Shown here piece after piece: positions 60,933-64,000 of a stretch of DNA of 64,000 bases (the first letter of the stretch is position 1; every line of letters starts with the position of its first letter). The notes below the pieces were generated by a model. The model was not told the origin of the DNA and did no database searches. It was given only the letters and a program-made list of their open reading frames with translations. The stretch is from Endozoicomonas euniceicola. Its GTDB lineage: Bacteria > Pseudomonadota > Gammaproteobacteria > Pseudomonadales > Endozoicomonadaceae. The translations under genes were made by a program, and so were the position numbers. The stretch lies in assembly GCF_025562755.1 (NCBI RefSeq), contig NZ_CP103300.1:2226501-2290500 (forward strand), read 5' to 3'.

Positions 60933-63866
60933 ATGGCTTCCATGTCCTTCCCGATTGAGATATCTCCAGCCGTTGCCCCAGTGGTTAACAGGTACTGGCA
61001 GGCATTTTGTACGAACTGTGAACAACTCGCACCGCAATTTTCTTCTGCCACCCTGAGCGCCCCATTGAACCATTCCTTCCTGCGACAACTGGCAAACACC
61101 TGGGCTGGCAGTGACTTTGCGGCTGAGCAGTGCATTCATCACCCGGAGCTGGTGTTTCAATGGCTCGAAAATCCCGAACCGCTACTTCATTTTGAACCGG
61201 AACGGCATCACGTTCAGTTGTCAGAACACATTCAGTCCATCCACTCTGAAACGGAGTTGATGAGAGTGCTGCGTGTATACCGCAACCGGGAAATGGTACG
61301 CATCATCTGGCGGGACCTGAATCGTATCGCCACTCTGCAACAAACGACAGCCGACTTGTCGGCCATGGCTGACGCCTGTGTCGATCAGGCTCTGCTCTGG
61401 CTGTACCAGGATTGCTGCAAAGGGTTGGGGACACCAATGGGCTGCGACCCCGGTCAAGAGCCTGAGCCACAGCAGATGGTGATTCTGGGAATGGGCAAGC
61501 ATGGCGCTCATGAGCTTAACCTGTCGTCTGATATCGATCTGATTTTCACCTATCCCCATAAAGGTAAAACGGTGGGGGGGCGCAGATCGTTTGATAATCA
61601 GGAATTTTTTACCCGGCTGGGACAGCGACTGATTAAAGTGATCGACAGCAATACGGCTGATGGTTTTGTATTTAGGGTTGACATGCGACTTCGGCCTTAT
61701 GGTTCCAGTGGTGCGCTGGCCATGAGTTTTTCGGCTATGGAGCAGTACTATCAGGATCAGGGGCGGGACTGGGAACGTTACGCCATGATCAAGGCTCGAC
61801 CAGTGGCCGGTGACGTGTCGGCAGGGGAACAGTTACTGCAAACCCTGAAACCCTTTACGTTCAGACGCTACATCGACTTTGGCGCTATCACCGCCCTGCG
61901 GGATATGAAAAAGCTGATCCAGCGAGAAGTGAAGCGCAAAGGCATGGAAACCAATATCAAGCTGGGGCACGGCGGCATTCGGGAGATTGAGTTTATTGCC
62001 CAGTCATTTCAACTGATTCATGGTGGTCGGGATCGCAGCCTGCAATGCCAGGCCCTGCTGGATGTGCTGAACGTGCTGAAAGAGGCCGGCCATCTGCCAG
62101 AACAGGCGACCGATGAGCTTCGCGAAGCCTATATTTATCTGCGCAATCTTGAGCACGCTATTCAGGCGCTCAAGGACCAGCAGACCCAAAACCTGCCTGA
62201 CTTTGAAGAACCCCGGAACCGTGTCGCCTACAGTATGGGCCATCCAGACTGGCAGACACTGCAACAGACGCTGGACAAACATAAATCCTGTGTCGTTTAT
62301 CACTTTGACCATGTTATCGCTGACCCGGATGAACAGGATAACGATCAGCCAACGCCTTCTGAGTGCTGGAAGATGTTCTGGGACAAGGAGCTGTCAGAAG
62401 AAGATGAAATCAAACTGCTGGCTGAGAAAGGCTTTACCGATGTCAACACATCCCACAATCGCCTGCGCGCCCTGCGTGACGGCAAAGCCATTACCCGGGT
62501 GAGAAGGCAGAGCCGTGAACGACTTGATGCCTTTATTCCGGTGCTTATGGAGCAGGTCATCACCACTGAAGCGCCTGATGTCTGCCTGAACCGGCTGATT
62601 CCGCTGGTAGAAAGCGTATTGCGCCGAACCGCCTACCTGGTGCTGCTGATGGAAAACCCGCGGGCTCTGGATCACCTTTGCCGACTGTGTACCGCCAGCC
62701 CATGGATTGCGGAACAAATTGACCGCCACCCGGCACTGCTGGACGAGTTTCTTAATGTTGGCACTCTCTATAGTCCACCCAAACGGGCAGAACTGGCAGA
62801 CGATCTGCGACAACAACTGGCGCATATTCCGGAAGACGATCTTGAATCACAGATGGAAGTGTTGCGCCATTTCAAAATGGCGCATGTCCTCAGGGTCGCG
62901 GCAGCACAAACGGCTGGCACTTTACCATTGATGAAAGAGAGCGATTACCTGACCTGGATTGCCGAAGTCGTACTGGAGCAGGTGGTCGACATTGCCTGGC
63001 GTAACCTTATAGAACGCCATGGTCGTCCGGTCGCCCCGGAAGGCAAACCCTGTAATCCCGGTTTCATCGTCATTGGCTACGGCAAACTGGGTGGCATTGA
63101 ACTGGGTCCGGGCTCTGATCTGGATCTTGTGTTTGTTCACGATGGCGCCATTAACCAGGAAACAGACGGCGACCGCCCTCTGGACAGCGGCACGTTCTTT
63201 ACCCGCCTGGGGCAACGCATTATTCATATTCTTACCACTCATACGGCTTCAGGTTCGCTGTATGAAGCGGATATGCGACTACGACCGTCTGGCTCCTCAG
63301 GCCTGCTGGTCAGCTCCATGGCTGCCTTTGAAAAATACCAGATGAACGATGCCTGGACCTGGGAGCATCAGGCTCTGATCAGGGCGCGGGCAGTGGCAGG
63401 CGATAAAGAGCTGGCCGCCCGTTTTGAAACGTTGCGCAAACAAACGCTCTGTCAGGCCAGAGACAGAACGACGTTACAAAACGACGTAGCGGCTATGCGC
63501 CTCAAGATGCGCGACCATCTTGGTTCCAAAAAGAATGATGACGACGGTAACCCTCTTTTTCATCTGAAACACGACAAAGGGGGTATTGTTGATATTGAGT
63601 TTCTGATGCAATACGCCGTGCTGGCTTATGCCAGTAACCATCCGGGTATTACCCGCTATACCGATAACATTCGTATTTCAGAATCCCTGGAGCAGAGCAA
63701 TATCATCAGCCATGAGCAGGGCAAACAGCTTCGGGAAGCTTACAAGTTTCTGCGTAAGGCCAGCCACTCAAGGGCTTTTTTAAACGAGCGCTCGTTTGTG
63801 AGTCCAGCCCTGGTTGAGCCTTTCCGGTCACAGGTCAGCAATCTATGGCAAGATTGGATGGAGTAG
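60933..63866 (+). CDS. glnE: Bifunctional glutamine synthetase adenylyltransferase/deadenylase
   Basis: ~977 residues from the Met of MASMSFPIEISPAV; the frame is open further upstream, into the msrAB promoter. Two nucleotidyltransferase domains are visible. The N-terminal deadenylase shows ILGMGKHGAHELNLSSDIDL. The C-terminal adenylylase shows VIGYGKLGGIELGPGSDLDL. Each domain has a following MRLRP-G-SG block. GlnE switches GlnA on and off under PII control. In Pseudomonas glnE adjoins aceE divergently; here two accessory genes have come between. Confidence 0.95.
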   Translation: MASMSFPIEISPAVAPVVNRYWQAFCTNCEQLAPQFSSATLSAPLNHSFLRQLANTWAGSDFAAEQCIHHPELVFQWLENPEPLLHFEPERHHVQLSEHIQSIHSETELMRVLRVYRNREMVRIIWRDLNRIATLQQTTADLSAMADACVDQALLWLYQDCCKGLGTPMGCDPGQEPEPQQMVILGMGKHGAHELNLSSDIDLIFTYPHKGKTVGGRRSFDNQEFFTRLGQRLIKVIDSNTADGFVFRVDMRLRPYGSSGALAMSFSAMEQYYQDQGRDWERYAMIKARPVAGDVSAGEQLLQTLKPFTFRRYIDFGAITALRDMKKLIQREVKRKGMETNIKLGHGGIREIEFIAQSFQLIHGGRDRSLQCQALLDVLNVLKEAGHLPEQATDELREAYIYLRNLEHAIQALKDQQTQNLPDFEEPRNRVAYSMGHPDWQTLQQTLDKHKSCVVYHFDHVIADPDEQDNDQPTPSECWKMFWDKELSEEDEIKLLAEKGFTDVNTSHNRLRALRDGKAITRVRRQSRERLDAFIPVLMEQVITTEAPDVCLNRLIPLVESVLRRTAYLVLLMENPRALDHLCRLCTASPWIAEQIDRHPALLDEFLNVGTLYSPPKRAELADDLRQQLAHIPEDDLESQMEVLRHFKMAHVLRVAAAQTAGTLPLMKESDYLTWIAEVVLEQVVDIAWRNLIERHGRPVAPEGKPCNPGFIVIGYGKLGGIELGPGSDLDLVFVHDGAINQETDGDRPLDSGTFFTRLGQRIIHILTTHTASGSLYEADMRLRPSGSSGLLVSSMAAFEKYQMNDAWTWEHQALIRARAVAGDKELAARFETLRKQTLCQARDRTTLQNDVAAMRLKMRDHLGSKKNDDDGNPLFHLKHDKGGIVDIEFLMQYAVLAYASNHPGITRYTDNIRISESLEQSNIISHEQGKQLREAYKFLRKASHSRAFLNERSFVSPALVEPFRSQVSNLWQDWME

Positions 63867-64000
63867 CTACGCTTTAAAAACGATCACGCAGGCCTTCATT
63901 CGTCCGGGCAGCTTGGAAACCATAGCGGTTTTATGCTCAAATACCCTATCTGCCCGCGACAAACCGAAGCGTTTGCAGCAAAAACAAGTCACAACAATAC
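63867..64000 (-). CDS. Possible C-terminus of a protein entering from the right edge
   Basis: A minus-strand frame is open from the window edge to a TAG at 63867-63869 and ends ...AMVSKLPGRMKACVIVFKA. It contains VTCFCCKRFGLSRADRV. It is ~43 residues, converges with glnE and shows no motif I recognise. It may equally be a chance frame. Confidence 0.3.
   Translation of the reverse strand, partial: IVVTCFCCKRFGLSRADRVFEHKTAMVSKLPGRMKACVIVFKA

Overview
The window looks like a chromosome segment of a marine, host-associated gammaproteobacterium of the Endozoicomonas type. That assignment is an inference. It rests on Pseudomonas/E. coli-like housekeeping neighbourhoods (orn-rsgA-rhdA-psd, gshB-tonB-algH-ruvX-pilT-yggS-proC-yggT, aceE-aceF-glnE), a moderate GC content, several insertion sequences, and eukaryote-like or toxin-like genes placed between core genes.

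Layout. 1-0.75 kb: ankyrin-repeat protein ending in a SOCS-box-like motif. 1-6.5 kb: cysG (siroheme) and asrABC (anaerobic sulfite reductase), with a ferritin-like gene coupled to asrC. 6.6-14.4 kb: orn, rsgA, rhdA, psd, a SYLF lipoprotein and gshB, containing a tandem duplication (rsgA tail - secreted protein - rhdA head). 14.4-26.6 kb: two opposite-facing copies of one IS200/IS605 element, each broken by a different second IS. Between them lie a secreted protein, ruvX, algH, a four-finger C2H2 zinc-finger gene, tonB and a putative effector. The enclosed core genes are inverted relative to the order known from E. coli and Pseudomonas. 26.6-34.9 kb: pilT, yggS, proC and yggT, with a second tandem duplication (yggS tail - membrane protein - proC head) whose second copy carries a foreign cassette with a serine hydrolase. 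34.9-41.1 kb: a secreted hydrolase-like protein, a secreted acidic-repeat protein and a GH43 enzyme. 41.1-51.7 kb: a maltodextrin system with a TrmB-type regulator, a GH13 enzyme and malG, malF and malE on one strand, and an OmpG-like porin, an LpxD paralogue, a lipoprotein and malK on the other. 52-53.7 kb: a metallophosphoesterase and a vapBC module. 53.7-64 kb: aceF, aceE, a cholera-toxin-A-like ADP-ribosyltransferase gene inside a 75-bp direct repeat, msrAB and glnE.

Functional links. CysG supplies the siroheme that AsrC needs. AsrA and AsrB pass electrons to AsrC. The porin, MalE, MalFG and MalK import maltodextrin for the GH13 enzyme. AceE and AceF form the pyruvate dehydrogenase E1-E2 core.

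Most notable signals. Three candidate host-manipulation proteins sit at core-gene junctions: the ankyrin/SOCS-box protein, the C2H2 array with an acidic activation-domain-like tail, and the CT/LT-type ADP-ribosyltransferase. A fourth, weaker candidate is the 504-residue protein at 21.2-22.7 kb. The main structural signal is the apparent inversion between the two IS copies. All calls come from reading the sequence; no database search was run.
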